Source: Croceitalea rosinachiae (GTDB taxonomy: Bacteria > Bacteroidota > Bacteroidia > Flavobacteriales > Flavobacteriaceae). From it: DNA of 64,000 nucleotides. Both the position numbers and the translations under genes were made by a program. The notes beneath the pieces are model-generated. The model was given only the letters and a program-made list of their open reading frames with translations. It was not told where the DNA came from and ran no database searches. Shown here one piece after another: positions 52,663 to 61,636 of the stretch; within the stretch, counting starts at the first letter, position 1, and each line of letters begins with the position of its first letter. The stretch is taken from NCBI RefSeq assembly GCF_031846445.1, contig NZ_JAVRHR010000001.1:1488001-1552000 (forward strand), read 5' to 3'.

Positions 52663-53433
52663 ATGAAAAATACATATGTAATATTAGTTGCAATACTATT
52701 ACTCTCATTAATAGCACAAGCACAAGGCCCACCAATAACAGCTGATAAACCAATAATGTTAGGTGGTGGAAGTTTTACGACAAAAACCCTTACTGAAATT
52801 CGGAAAACAGAACGAGGAACATTTGTTTATGTTCCCTTAATGTTGCATTATCTGCCTTCTTCCAATTCGTTGGTGGCGGTCCATTTGCCTTATATAAATT
52901 ATGATATTGAAAATGGGGCTTCTGGAAGCTCATTAGCCGATATTAAAATATTGGGAAAGTATCAGTTCTTTAGAAAAGATGCCACGGGGAAGACGTTTCG
53001 TATCGTGGCTAAAACATTGCAAAACTTGCCGACAGGAGAAGAATTAGATGTTATGGAATTAAGTACAGGTAAGTATTCTGGATATTATGGAATTGTAGCA
53101 GGTTATGAAACCCTAAAATATGGTATTTCGAATGAGGTTGGTTATAACTGGATGCCGGATGGTACTTTGGACGAATTCAGGTATAAATTAGGTTTTGGCC
53201 TTCCACTTTTAAAGCCTCAATATCCTAATAAGCAGATAAACTTATATTTTGAATATACCAACTCTTGGTTGGTAGAGCGGGATTGGTATCAATTGCTATA
53301 TGCCCAGGGAATTCAATATGCTAGAAAAAATATAACCTTTGATTTAGCTGTTCAAGTTCCTTTGGTCAATGATGTTGATGCAGGACGAGAGTTAAGGCAT
53401 AGTATCTTTTTAGGTACTCGATTTACATTTTAA
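52663..53433 (+). CDS. putative outer-membrane channel protein of the metal operon
   Basis: The 256-aa protein has a signal peptide (about 1-20, ending IAQAQ), then PPITADKPIMLGGGSFTTKT and regularly spaced amphipathic strands (NEVGYNWMPDGTLDEFRYKLG, QINLYFEYTNSWLV), ending in FLGTRFTF with terminal Phe. This resembles the transporter/porin group annotated near heavy-metal genes in Bacteroidota. The substrate cannot be assigned. HMA-protein gene follows after 19 bp. Confidence 0.65.
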   Translation: MKNTYVILVAILLLSLIAQAQGPPITADKPIMLGGGSFTTKTLTEIRKTERGTFVYVPLMLHYLPSSNSLVAVHLPYINYDIENGASGSSLADIKILGKYQFFRKDATGKTFRIVAKTLQNLPTGEELDVMELSTGKYSGYYGIVAGYETLKYGISNEVGYNWMPDGTLDEFRYKLGFGLPLLKPQYPNKQINLYFEYTNSWLVERDWYQLLYAQGIQYARKNITFDLAVQVPLVNDVDAGRELRHSIFLGTRFTF

Positions 53434-53452
53434 TAATACAAAAACTACAATA

Positions 53453-54079
53453 ATGAAGAGAACAATAATAGTAACATTGGTCATTGGAATGATGACAATG
53501 TTTAGTGCAAATGCGCAAAAGGCGATGGATAAATTTATGGTTCAGGTAGACGGCTTGGGTTGCCCTTTCTGTGCTTACGGGCTTGAGAAAAAATTCAAGG
53601 AGTTTAAAGGAATTAAGAATGTTAAGATTGACATTGAAACTGGAGATTTTAGTTTTAAATATCCGGCAGAAAAGGCTTTAACCATGCAAGCTGTAGAAAA
53701 GCAAGTTGAAAAGGCGGGGTATACACCCGTAACTTCTAAAATAGAACGAGCGAATGGTAAAGTTGAAGAATCTAAAGGAGCAATGTTATCAGATAGTAGT
53801 GAAGGAACTATTACTAAAAAGATGATGGTTGCAGGCAATTGTGGTATGTGTGAAGCACGTATATCTAAAGCTGCAAAAAGCGTGAACGGTGTTTCAGAGA
53901 TTTCTTGGAATAAAGATACCAAGATGATGGAAGTATCTTTTGATACCGGAGCTACAAGCTTAACTGAAATTGAAATGGCAATTGCCAAGGCTGGTCACGA
54001 TACTAAAAACCATAAGGCGCAAAAAGTAACTTATGATGAATTACCTGCTTGTTGTCATTACCAACGCATAACTAAATAA
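53453..54079 (+). CDS. secreted protein with two heavy-metal-associated (HMA) domains
   Basis: The 208-aa protein has a signal peptide (about 1-21, ending ANAQK), HMA domain 1 with GCPFC (Cys37, Cys40), HMA domain 2 with NCGMC (Cys130, Cys133), and a C-terminal PACCHY (Cys200, Cys201, His202). The CxxC loops bind soft metals, probably Cu(I), in the periplasm. It lies 4 bp before the NHL-repeat gene. A tandem secreted HMA protein is uncommon; most HMA domains are cytoplasmic. Confidence 0.85.
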   Translation: MKRTIIVTLVIGMMTMFSANAQKAMDKFMVQVDGLGCPFCAYGLEKKFKEFKGIKNVKIDIETGDFSFKYPAEKALTMQAVEKQVEKAGYTPVTSKIERANGKVEESKGAMLSDSSEGTITKKMMVAGNCGMCEARISKAAKSVNGVSEISWNKDTKMMEVSFDTGATSLTEIEMAIAKAGHDTKNHKAQKVTYDELPACCHYQRITK

Positions 54080-54083
54080 CATT

Positions 54084-54914
54084 ATGAAATATCTAAATAT
54101 ACTGGCTACTGCAATAGTTCTTTTTAGCTCTTGTAAGCAAGAAGAAGTGCCAAAAGAATGGAAATTGGCAACTGTTGTTCAATTGGAGGGTATAAACCCT
54201 ATCGGAATTGCTGAATTGGATGGGAAATTATGGCTTTCGGATGGAGACCATAATCGTTTGGTGCAAATAGATCATAACGGTGTTATTGAAAAGACAATTG
54301 ACTCTTTGGATAGGCCAATGCATATTGATGCGGATAAAGTGTCAATTTTTATTCCGCAATATGGTAAGGACAATGTTGCTGTTTTTAAAAATGGAACTAT
54401 GGAGGACCTTTTTTTAAATGATAGTTTGGATGCCCCTGCAGGAGTTGGTGTTTATAAATCGGAAAAAGCCATTGCAGACTTTTATAACAATCGAATTCTT
54501 TTCAATACTGGGGAGAAATGGATTTCCTTTGGAAAGGAGGGCAAGAAACCAGGAGAATTCTATTATCCTACCGATGTGCAAATAACAGATAGTCTCATAT
54601 GGGTGGCAGATGCCTATAATAATCGTATTCAAGTTTTTGATAAGCAAGGAAATTTTGTAAAAATGATGGGGGAAGACCAAAAAATGAATGCGGCTACCGG
54701 TATTTATGTTTCTGATAAAGAGGTATTCATAACCGATTTTGAGAACGACCGTGTTTTAATTTTTGATAAAGATGGAAATTTAAAACAGACATTAAGGGAT
54801 GATATCGAAAAACCAACAGATATGATTATCATGCAAGAAACCTTATATATCATTAATTATAGGAATGGAAAATTGTCTTCTTACATATTAAATCCTACTA
54901 ATAGTAGTAATTAA
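54084..54914 (+). CDS. NHL-repeat lipoprotein
   Basis: The 276-aa protein has a lipobox LFSSCKQ (Cys17) and five to six NHL/propeller repeats (GIAELDGKLWLSDGDHNRLV, WVADAYNNRIQVFDKQGNFV, FITDFENDRVLIFDKDGNLK). Such propellers usually mediate binding. It is embedded between the double-HMA gene (4 bp) and the HMA-MauE gene (3 bp), so it works in the same metal-related process. No catalytic residues are seen. Confidence 0.8.
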   Translation: MKYLNILATAIVLFSSCKQEEVPKEWKLATVVQLEGINPIGIAELDGKLWLSDGDHNRLVQIDHNGVIEKTIDSLDRPMHIDADKVSIFIPQYGKDNVAVFKNGTMEDLFLNDSLDAPAGVGVYKSEKAIADFYNNRILFNTGEKWISFGKEGKKPGEFYYPTDVQITDSLIWVADAYNNRIQVFDKQGNFVKMMGEDQKMNAATGIYVSDKEVFITDFENDRVLIFDKDGNLKQTLRDDIEKPTDMIIMQETLYIINYRNGKLSSYILNPTNSSN

Positions 54915-54917
54915 CTC

Positions 54918-55676
54918 ATGAAAAATTCTTTTAGTATTGAAGGAATGACCTGTCAAAGCTGCGTTGCATCGGTCACGGAAAGACTTTTAAATGTAGATGG
55001 AGTAGAGACAGTCCAGGTTGATTTAGAAAAAGGAGAAGCCGAAATAGAAATGAAAGAAGATATTTCTATTTCGGCTTTCAAAAATGTATTACCTGAAAAA
55101 TATAATATTGAACAAAAAGTCAAAGGTAAAATAGATGACAAATTGCCCTTCGACAGGCTCATGGTGACTCAGAAAAATGAAAAGGTGATTGGGGAGAAAA
55201 CCAAGTTACAACAACTAAAACCTCTATTGCTGATTTTTGCGTATTTGTTCGCCGCATCTTTCTTGTTGAATTATAATAATTGGAGTACTAGAGAAGCAAT
55301 GCTGGACTTTATGGGACTCTTTTACATTGTATTTAGCTTTTTTAAATTCTTGGATTTAAAAGGATTTCCGGAGAGTTTTAAAATGTATGACCCTTTGGCT
55401 AAATTAATTCCTATATATGGATGGATATACCCATTCATCGAATTAACCTTGGGAATCATGTTTTTAATGCGGTTTCAAATTCCAATAGCTTTAGCAGTTA
55501 CCATAGTTGTTTTGGGTATGACCACAATAGGAGTTACAAAAACCTTGTTAGATAAAAAACAAATTCGTTGCGCTTGTTTGGGTACTGCCTTGCAATTGCC
55601 AATGACCGAAGCTACCTTTATCGAAAATACCATCATGTTAGTAATGGCCATTATCATGTTGGTCAAGATTTTCTGA
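54918..55676 (+). CDS. HMA domain fused to a MauE/DoxX-like membrane domain
   Basis: The 252-aa protein has an N-terminal HMA domain with MTCQSC (Cys12, Cys15) and a C-terminal four-helix membrane domain (about 95-250) of the MauE/DoxX redox-associated type, carrying a conserved CACLG (Cys218, Cys220). The fusion suggests metal binding coupled to membrane thiol redox chemistry. Gene is 15 bp before the PepSY gene. Direction of electron or metal flow is not known. Confidence 0.82.
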   Translation: MKNSFSIEGMTCQSCVASVTERLLNVDGVETVQVDLEKGEAEIEMKEDISISAFKNVLPEKYNIEQKVKGKIDDKLPFDRLMVTQKNEKVIGEKTKLQQLKPLLLIFAYLFAASFLLNYNNWSTREAMLDFMGLFYIVFSFFKFLDLKGFPESFKMYDPLAKLIPIYGWIYPFIELTLGIMFLMRFQIPIALAVTIVVLGMTTIGVTKTLLDKKQIRCACLGTALQLPMTEATFIENTIMLVMAIIMLVKIF

Positions 55677-55691
55677 TGAACAGGCTTTTAC

Positions 55692-56405
55692 ATGACAAAA
55701 AGAAAAACAGTACTTAAGATTCGCAAAGCCCATAGATATTTAGGACTCTTTTTGGGAATTCAATTCTTGCTTTGGACCATTAGCGGGCTTTATTTTAGTT
55801 GGACAGATATTGATGAGATCCATGGCGATCACTTTAAAAAATTACCACCAGAAAAAGCTTCTTTTTCCAACTTGTTGGGAACATCAGATTTGCAGGTCTC
55901 TGGTGAAATCGAATCATTAGAACTTCTTGAAATTGCTGGGAAGCCTTTTTATTGGATTAATGATAGTAAACTATTGAATGCCTCAACTGGCGAATTAAGG
56001 GAGAAAGTGTCACCAGATGAGGCCTTACTGGTAGCAGCTAAGTATTTGAAGTCGGATTTAAAAGTGAGTGCTATTAAACAAATTGACAGTGTTGGACCAC
56101 ATCATGAGTATCGTGGTCGACCTTTGCCAGCTTATGAGATTTCATACAATTCGCCAGAAAAGATAAAATCATTTGTAGCTGTGAATAATGGAGCTTTCCA
56201 AACAGTTCGCCATCGAAATTGGCGTTGGTTTGATTTTTTATGGATGACGCATACTATGGATTATCAGGGGCGTGATAATTTCAACACTATACTGTTGCGA
56301 GCTTTTAGTTTATTGGGTTTAACAACTGTTATGAGCGGATTTACGCTTTGGTTTGTAAGTTCACCATCACTAAGAAAAATCTTTAAATCAAAAAAAGCGC
56401 CTTAA
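55692..56405 (+). CDS. PepSY-domain membrane protein
   Basis: The 237-aa protein has membrane helices near the N-terminus (HRYLGLFLGIQFLLWTISGLYF) and C-terminus (about 205-225), flanking periplasmic PepSY-like segments (LREKVSPDEALLVAAKYL and a YEISYNSPEKIKSFV strand). PepSY membrane proteins are common in iron/copper reductase units. It is the last gene of the operon; its final codons form the terminator stem at 56391-56423. Confidence 0.82.
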   Translation: MTKRKTVLKIRKAHRYLGLFLGIQFLLWTISGLYFSWTDIDEIHGDHFKKLPPEKASFSNLLGTSDLQVSGEIESLELLEIAGKPFYWINDSKLLNASTGELREKVSPDEALLVAAKYLKSDLKVSAIKQIDSVGPHHEYRGRPLPAYEISYNSPEKIKSFVAVNNGAFQTVRHRNWRWFDFLWMTHTMDYQGRDNFNTILLRAFSLLGLTTVMSGFTLWFVSSPSLRKIFKSKKAP

Positions 56406-56423
56406 GAAATAAGACGCTTTTTT
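56391..56423. terminator. bidirectional terminator between the metal operon and groEL
   Basis: AAAAAAGCGCCTTA (56391-56404) pairs with TAAGACGCTTTTTT (56410-56423) with one mismatch; loop of five bases; T/A-runs on both strands. It covers the last codons of the PepSY gene. Confidence 0.85.
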
Positions 56424-56469
56424 GATTTATCCATAAACAAGCTAATAAATAGCCTGCCCGTGCTACGGA

Positions 56470-58104
56470 CTACATCATACCTGGCATTCCACCACCGCCC
56501 ATTGGAGGCATGGCAGCAGGAGCATCTTCTTTAATATCCGTTAAAGCGCATTCTGTAGTTAGAATCATGCCTGAAACTGAAGCTGCATTTTCTAAAGCAA
56601 CACGAGTCACTTTCTTAGGATCGATAATACCAGCTTTCATCATTTCAACATACTTGTCAGATTTAGCATCATAGCCATAATCTCCTTTACCATCCATAAT
56701 TTTAGCTACAACAACAGAGCCTTCACCACCAGCATTTTCAACAATGGTGCGTAATGGAGATTCAATGGCGCGAGCAACAATTTGCAAGCCAGTAGCTTCA
56801 TCTTCATTTTCGGTTTCAACTTTAGAAAGAACAGACTTTGTTCTTACCAAGGCAACTCCTCCGCCAGCAACAATACCTTCTTCAACGGCGGCTCTAGTTG
56901 CATGCAATGCATCGTCAACACGGTCTTTTTTCTCTTTCATCTCAACCTCAGAAGCAGCACCTACATAAAGAACAGCTACACCCCCGGCTAATTTTGCCAA
57001 ACGCTCTTGTAGTTTTTCTTTATCATAATCAGAAGTAGTACTTTCAATCTGAGATTTGATTTGATTGACACGAGTCTTGATGTTTTTGGCAGCACCTGCA
57101 CCATTAACGATGGTCGTGTTGTCTTTATCAATAGTTACTCTTTCTGTAGTGCCTAACATATCAATAGTAGCTGTTTCCAAAGAAAAGCCTCTTTCTTCAG
57201 AAATAACTGTACCGTTTGTCAAAATGGCAATATCTTCCAACATTGCTTTTCTTCTGTCACCAAAACCAGGGGCTTTAACAGCAGCAATCTTTAAAGAACC
57301 TCTTAGCTTATTAACTACAAGGGTAGCCAAAGCTTCACCATCAACATCTTCCGCAATAATCAATAAAGGCTTTCCAGATTGAGCAACTGGCTCAAGAACT
57401 GGAAGTAAATCTTTCATTGAAGAAATTTTCTTGTCAAAAAGGAGAATATAAGGACTCTCTAAATCGGCAATCATTTTTTCAGAATCAGTTACAAAATATG
57501 GAGATAAATAACCTCTGTCGAACTGCATTCCTTCAACAACATCAACATAAGTATCAGTACCTTTTGCCTCTTCTACAGTGATAACACCTTCTTTGCCAAC
57601 TTTTCCAAAAGCTTGTGCAATTAAATCGCCGATAGTTTCATCGTTATTTGCAGAAATAGAAGCAACTTGTTTAATCTTGTCAGAAGAGTCACCTACTTTT
57701 TTTGATTGTTTAGCTAAATTTTCAACAATAGCCTCTACAGCTTTGTCGATTCCCCTTTTCAAATCCATTGGATTTGCACCCGCAGCAACATTCTTTAAAC
57801 CTTCTTTTACAATCGCCTGTGCAAGAACGGTAGCAGTTGTTGTGCCGTCACCAGCTAAATCGTTGGTTTTAGAAGCTACTTCTTTTACCATTTGCGCACC
57901 CATGTTCTCAAGGGCGTTCTCTAGTTCAATTTCTTTAGCTACGGTAACACCATCTTTAGTTACTTGTGGAGCACCAAATGATTTGCTGATAATAACATTT
58001 CTACCTTTTGGTCCTAAAGTTACTTTTACAGCATTTGCTAATGCATCTACACCTTTTTTAAGGCCATCACGTGCATCGATGTCAAACTTTATATCTTTTG
58101 CCAT
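56470..58104 (-). CDS. groL: chaperonin GroEL
   Basis: The 60-kDa chaperonin folds proteins in the cytoplasm. The 544-aa protein has GPKGRNVIISKSFGAPQVTK, the ATP site AGDGTTTATVLAQAI, and the flexible GGM-type tail MPPMGGGGMPGMM. It lies 18 bp after groES. A single copy in this window with canonical order groES-groEL. Confidence 0.98.
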   Translation of the reverse strand: MAKDIKFDIDARDGLKKGVDALANAVKVTLGPKGRNVIISKSFGAPQVTKDGVTVAKEIELENALENMGAQMVKEVASKTNDLAGDGTTTATVLAQAIVKEGLKNVAAGANPMDLKRGIDKAVEAIVENLAKQSKKVGDSSDKIKQVASISANNDETIGDLIAQAFGKVGKEGVITVEEAKGTDTYVDVVEGMQFDRGYLSPYFVTDSEKMIADLESPYILLFDKKISSMKDLLPVLEPVAQSGKPLLIIAEDVDGEALATLVVNKLRGSLKIAAVKAPGFGDRRKAMLEDIAILTNGTVISEERGFSLETATIDMLGTTERVTIDKDNTTIVNGAGAAKNIKTRVNQIKSQIESTTSDYDKEKLQERLAKLAGGVAVLYVGAASEVEMKEKKDRVDDALHATRAAVEEGIVAGGGVALVRTKSVLSKVETENEDEATGLQIVARAIESPLRTIVENAGGEGSVVVAKIMDGKGDYGYDAKSDKYVEMMKAGIIDPKKVTRVALENAASVSGMILTTECALTDIKEDAPAAMPPMGGGGMPGMM

Positions 58105-58122
58105 TTTAACTTTTGGTTTTTA

Positions 58123-58410
58123 TTATTTAATAATTACTAGAATATCACTTTCCTTCATAACTAAGTAGTCATTTCCTTCCCACTTTAGTTCAGTTCCTGC
58201 ATATTTGCCATAAAGAACGTTATCGCCTACTTTTACAGTAGTTTTTTCATCCTGAACATCATCTCCTACAGCTACTACTTTTCCCTTTTGAGGCTTCTCT
58301 TTTGCAGTATCAGGAATAATGATGCCTGAAGCAGTTTTTGTCTCTGCTGTAGCTGGCTCAATAATAATTCTATTCTGAGAACCGGCTATTGGTTTTAATG
58401 TTAATGCCAT
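58123..58410 (-). CDS. groS: co-chaperonin GroES
   Basis: The 95-aa protein has family motifs: LKPIAGSQNRIIIEPA, a mobile loop TKTASGIIIPDTAKEKPQ and NVLYGKYAGTELKWEG. It caps GroEL. The 92 bp upstream contain a small TTATGC/GCATAA dyad near 58467 but no CIRCE element that I can recognise. Confidence 0.97.
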   Translation of the reverse strand: MALTLKPIAGSQNRIIIEPATAETKTASGIIIPDTAKEKPQKGKVVAVGDDVQDEKTTVKVGDNVLYGKYAGTELKWEGNDYLVMKESDILVIIK

Positions 58411-58502
58411 TTTTATAAATTTTAGGTATTAGTTTTATAAATCTTGTAATCATTTGGCAGAAATTATGCCATTGCATAAAAACTGACAATTTGTGAAAAT
58501 AA

Positions 58503-58533
58503 AAATGCCAGCTTGTCATCTAAGCTGGCATTT
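58503..58533 (-). terminator. Rho-independent terminator of the miaB-secG operon
   Basis: Perfect 12-bp stem AAATGCCAGCTT (58503-58514)/AAGCTGGCATTT (58522-58533), loop of seven bases; on the minus strand followed by TTTTTATTTTC. 23 bp after the secG stop. Confidence 0.9.
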
Positions 58534-58556
58534 AATTCTTTTATCGTTAGGTTATT

Positions 58557-58925
58557 CTAATTAATGGTATCTAAAGGGTTATCTCCATTTGAAGATGGTA
58601 CTTCTTCCGGAACCTCTTCAGGAACTGTCTCAGGAATCGTGTTTTCAATATCATCACCTTGTAATAATTTTGAATCCGCTTGTCCATAATTACCTTTTAG
58701 GGCCACATTTGAAAGTAGAATTAAAACAATTAACAAAGCTGACAATGTCCAGGTACTTTTGTCAAGAAAATCACCTGTTTTTTTTACACCCCCAACAACT
58801 TGATTTCCACCGCCACCAAATGATGAGGATAATCCGCCTCCTTTAGGATTTTGAACCATAATGACTAAAACCAACAAAAGGCAAACAACAATTATTAAAA
58901 TTAAAAATATAGTAAACGTACTCAT
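58557..58925 (-). CDS. secG: preprotein translocase subunit SecG
   Basis: The 122-aa protein has two membrane helices (about 3-25 and 58-76) joined by the Gly-rich motif VQNPKGGGLSSSFGGGGNQV typical of SecG. The tail is acidic and Pro/Glu-rich (VPEEVPEEVP). It completes SecYEG for protein export. Last gene of the miaB operon. Confidence 0.93.
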   Translation of the reverse strand: MSTFTIFLILIIVVCLLLVLVIMVQNPKGGGLSSSFGGGGNQVVGGVKKTGDFLDKSTWTLSALLIVLILLSNVALKGNYGQADSKLLQGDDIENTIPETVPEEVPEEVPSSNGDNPLDTIN

Positions 58926-58929
58926 TATA

Positions 58930-59814
58930 TCACTCGTTTTCTTTCTGCAAATTCTTTACTGCCCGAATTTGGTCTGCAAAGAAACCACTTTTTTCCGGAT
59001 ATTTCAAACTCAATATCTTAAAGGCACGAATCGCTTTTTTGTACTTTTTCTGTTCTAAATAAACCTTTGCTAAAGTCTCTGTCATCAGCTCATTTTGGTC
59101 GATTTTCACAGATTCTTTTATATTTACTTTTGGTTCAGATTCTTCTTTGGGAATTATTTTAGGTTTACTTTCAATAAACTTATCTAAAAGTTCAAATTTT
59201 TTCTTCTTTTCAAGTTGTTTTTGTTCGCTACTTCTCTGAATAGGCTTTTTAGAAGCTAATTGCAACCACTCATTAAAAGAATGTTTTTCGTTTTGTGTAA
59301 AAGGCAAAGGCTTACCAAGTGTAAGTTCTGAAGCGCTGTCTATTCTAGCGCTTTCATCTTTTTTAATAGGGTCATCAACTTTTTTTGTTTTAAACAACTC
59401 TGGATTGAGTATATCTTCTGCATCCCTAATGTTCTGTGGTAGAGGACTTTTCTCTTGAGATTCACCAAGAATTACCTCAGTATTTGGATTTGCTATTACT
59501 TCTTCAGAAACGGCATCTTTTTCTTCAAGTTTAGTGGTTCTTCCTAAAATACTATCGGCTATTTCATTTTGAGTAAATTCGGGAGTCGTAATAAAATCAA
59601 ACAAAACCTCTCTATCCGTTGTATATGCCGCCGTAGTTTTTAAGGCATTATTGTATTTATAACTGTCGAGATTTTTTAACCCTTTTAGGTGAAGTGCCCT
59701 TGCTGCTTGAAAATAGGGGTATTCTTCTAACATTCCCTCAAGTTCCCTCGTTTGTTTGGGAGATAAAATGGAGTCAGATTTTTTAATAATATTTATAAAG
59801 TCGGCAACATTCAT
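58930..59814 (-). CDS. TPR-like envelope-operon protein of unknown function
   Basis: The 294-aa protein opens with a helical region (FINIIKKSDSILSPKQTREL, LEGMLEEYPYFQAARALHL), has a charged low-complexity middle (about 130-235), and one TPR-like motif at the C-terminus (ETLAKVYLEQKKYKKAIRAF, KILSLKYPEKSGFFA). It lies between lptE (1 bp) and secG (4 bp). This layout is frequent in Bacteroidota, but the function is not established. No signal peptide, so cytoplasmic. Confidence 0.75.
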   Translation of the reverse strand: MNVADFINIIKKSDSILSPKQTRELEGMLEEYPYFQAARALHLKGLKNLDSYKYNNALKTTAAYTTDREVLFDFITTPEFTQNEIADSILGRTTKLEEKDAVSEEVIANPNTEVILGESQEKSPLPQNIRDAEDILNPELFKTKKVDDPIKKDESARIDSASELTLGKPLPFTQNEKHSFNEWLQLASKKPIQRSSEQKQLEKKKKFELLDKFIESKPKIIPKEESEPKVNIKESVKIDQNELMTETLAKVYLEQKKYKKAIRAFKILSLKYPEKSGFFADQIRAVKNLQKENE

Positions 59815-59815
59815 A

Positions 59816-60334
59816 TTACCAATCGGCTAATGATTCATTAAATATATCTTGGGTGATACGTTCAAAAAGTTCTTCATGAGCTTCACTTTTCACAGATTCT
59901 AATAACTGCGTAGCAGGAAAATCAAAAAAGAAAGAAAACCGCTTTTCAAAGTCTGAATCTTCTTTTGTAGTATTGAAAAACCTGACATTGACACTCATTG
60001 TCAATCGGTTTTGGGCTGCAGTTTGATTTGCAGTGGCTGACATGGGTGAGACCCGATATTCGACAATTTCGCCCTCATAAATCAAATCACCGTTATTACC
60101 AGTAAGATTTAAACTTGTCAGATTGGTGATAATATCTTGTAAGGCATTAGTAAAATCACGGTCTAGTTGTGGTTCAATTGTGGATCCAGGTGATTGATCT
60201 GCGTAATTTTGAAAGAAATTAACCTGAAAACTTTGCGCTGTGCCAGTACTTGCTCCTGAAAAATTATAAATTCCGCAGCTATTTAAGAAGAAAGTTGAGA
60301 ATAGAACTGCTAATAGTATAAGTCGTTTTATCAT
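59816..60334 (-). CDS. lptE: LptE-like LPS-assembly lipoprotein
   Basis: LptE plugs the LptD barrel at the outer membrane. The 172-aa protein has a lipobox FFLNSCGIYNFSGAS (Cys20) and an LptE body (TIEPQLDRDFTNALQDII, DLIYEGEIVEYRVSPMS). The position after a sigma-54 activator and before the TPR protein and secG matches other Flavobacteriaceae. Confidence 0.88.
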   Translation of the reverse strand: MIKRLILLAVLFSTFFLNSCGIYNFSGASTGTAQSFQVNFFQNYADQSPGSTIEPQLDRDFTNALQDIITNLTSLNLTGNNGDLIYEGEIVEYRVSPMSATANQTAAQNRLTMSVNVRFFNTTKEDSDFEKRFSFFFDFPATQLLESVKSEAHEELFERITQDIFNESLADW

Positions 60335-60357
60335 TTTTCTAGTCTTAATTAATACTA

Positions 60358-61635
60358 CTATAAATCGTATTGCTTTATTTTTCGATACAGTGTTCGTTCC
60401 GATATGCCTAGCTCAGAAGCCGCTGCCTTTCTCTTGCCTCTATTTCTTTCAAGAGATTTTTTAATTAATTCTATCTCCTTTTCCTGTAAAGATAGGGTTT
60501 CTTCTTCTTGAATTTCTTCGGCAAAATGATAGCGATCTTCTTGGGTTATGGTAGCTGTTGTATTCTCAATAATAGGTTCTGGAAGCTGCAATACTTCAGA
60601 GGTGATTTCAGTATTCTCAACTGGAGTTTTGGAATCCTCTTTGTTGCCGTATATTTTTCGTATTAAGGTCTCGTTTTCTTCCTGTACTTGTTCAGAATCG
60701 TTGTTCTTTAGAAGTTCAAGAGTCAATTTTTTTAAGTCGTTTAGATCCCCTTTCATGTCAAAAAGCACCTTATATAAAATCTCACGTTCATTGCTAAAAT
60801 CACCACTTTGCTTTTCTGAACCACCAACCACAGCTGGTAAATTTGAAGTATTTAAGTTAGGTAGATAAGCATGAAGCGTAGCTGCTGAGACCATTCTTTT
60901 TTCTTCAAGTACCGAAACCTGCTCAGCAATATTCCTTAATTGACGAATATTACCAGGCCAGCGATATTTTAACAATAGACTAATAGCATCATCAGATAAC
61001 CGAATTGTTGGCATCTTATACTTTTGACCAAAATCAGAAGCAAATTTTCTAAATAGCAAATGAATATCTTCTTGCCGCTCTCGGAGAGGTGGAATTCCAA
61101 TTTCAACCGTACTTAAACGATAATATAAATCTTCTCGAAATTTTTCTTTTTTTATGGCTTCGAACATATTGACGTTTGTAGCAGCAACTATTCTAACATT
61201 AGTTTTTTGAACTTGTGACGAACCTACTTTTAAAAATTCACCATTTTCTAAAACACGTAATAGCCTGACTTGTGTAGTTAAAGGCAGTTCGCCCACTTCA
61301 TCTAAGAATATGGTTCCCCCATCAGCTACTTCGAAGTAACCACTTCGAGTTTGAGTGGCTCCGGTAAATGCTCCTTTTTCATGGCCGAAAAGTTCACTGT
61401 CAATGGTTCCTTCAGGAATTGCACCACAGTTGACTGCAATATATTTGGCATGCTTACGATGCGATAGGGAGTGTATGATTTTAGGAATGGATTCTTTGCC
61501 AACACCACTTTCACCGGTAACCAAAACGGAAATATCTGTAGGGGAGACCTGTATGGCTTTTTCAATAGCACGGTTGAGCTTAGAATCATTGCCTATTAAC
61601 TCAAAACGTTGTTTTATGGCCTGTACACTTTCCAT
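60358..61635 (-). CDS. sigma-54 interacting transcriptional activator without receiver domain
   Basis: The 425-aa AAA+ activator has Walker A GESGVGKE (41-48), the sigma-54 contact loop GAFTGA (88-93), Walker B GGTIFLDEVGELP, an arginine-finger region and a C-terminal Fis-type HTH (KRKAAASELGISERTLYRKI). It lacks a receiver or sensor domain, so its activity must be set in another way. The middle segment (about 255-385) is variable. ATG 61633-61635 is 1 bp from the miaB stop; target promoters are unknown. Confidence 0.92.
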   Translation of the reverse strand: MESVQAIKQRFELIGNDSKLNRAIEKAIQVSPTDISVLVTGESGVGKESIPKIIHSLSHRKHAKYIAVNCGAIPEGTIDSELFGHEKGAFTGATQTRSGYFEVADGGTIFLDEVGELPLTTQVRLLRVLENGEFLKVGSSQVQKTNVRIVAATNVNMFEAIKKEKFREDLYYRLSTVEIGIPPLRERQEDIHLLFRKFASDFGQKYKMPTIRLSDDAISLLLKYRWPGNIRQLRNIAEQVSVLEEKRMVSAATLHAYLPNLNTSNLPAVVGGSEKQSGDFSNEREILYKVLFDMKGDLNDLKKLTLELLKNNDSEQVQEENETLIRKIYGNKEDSKTPVENTEITSEVLQLPEPIIENTTATITQEDRYHFAEEIQEEETLSLQEKEIELIKKSLERNRGKRKAAASELGISERTLYRKIKQYDL

Positions 61636-61636
61636 T

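Noticed and set aside
57578..58168. 196-codon open frame antisense to groEL
   Set aside because: Composition mirrors conserved groEL codons; no promoter or recognisable domain; a shadow frame.
58411..58502. CIRCE element before groES
   Set aside because: No TTAGCACTC-N9-GAGTGCTAA-like repeat; only a short TTATGC/GCATAA dyad is present.
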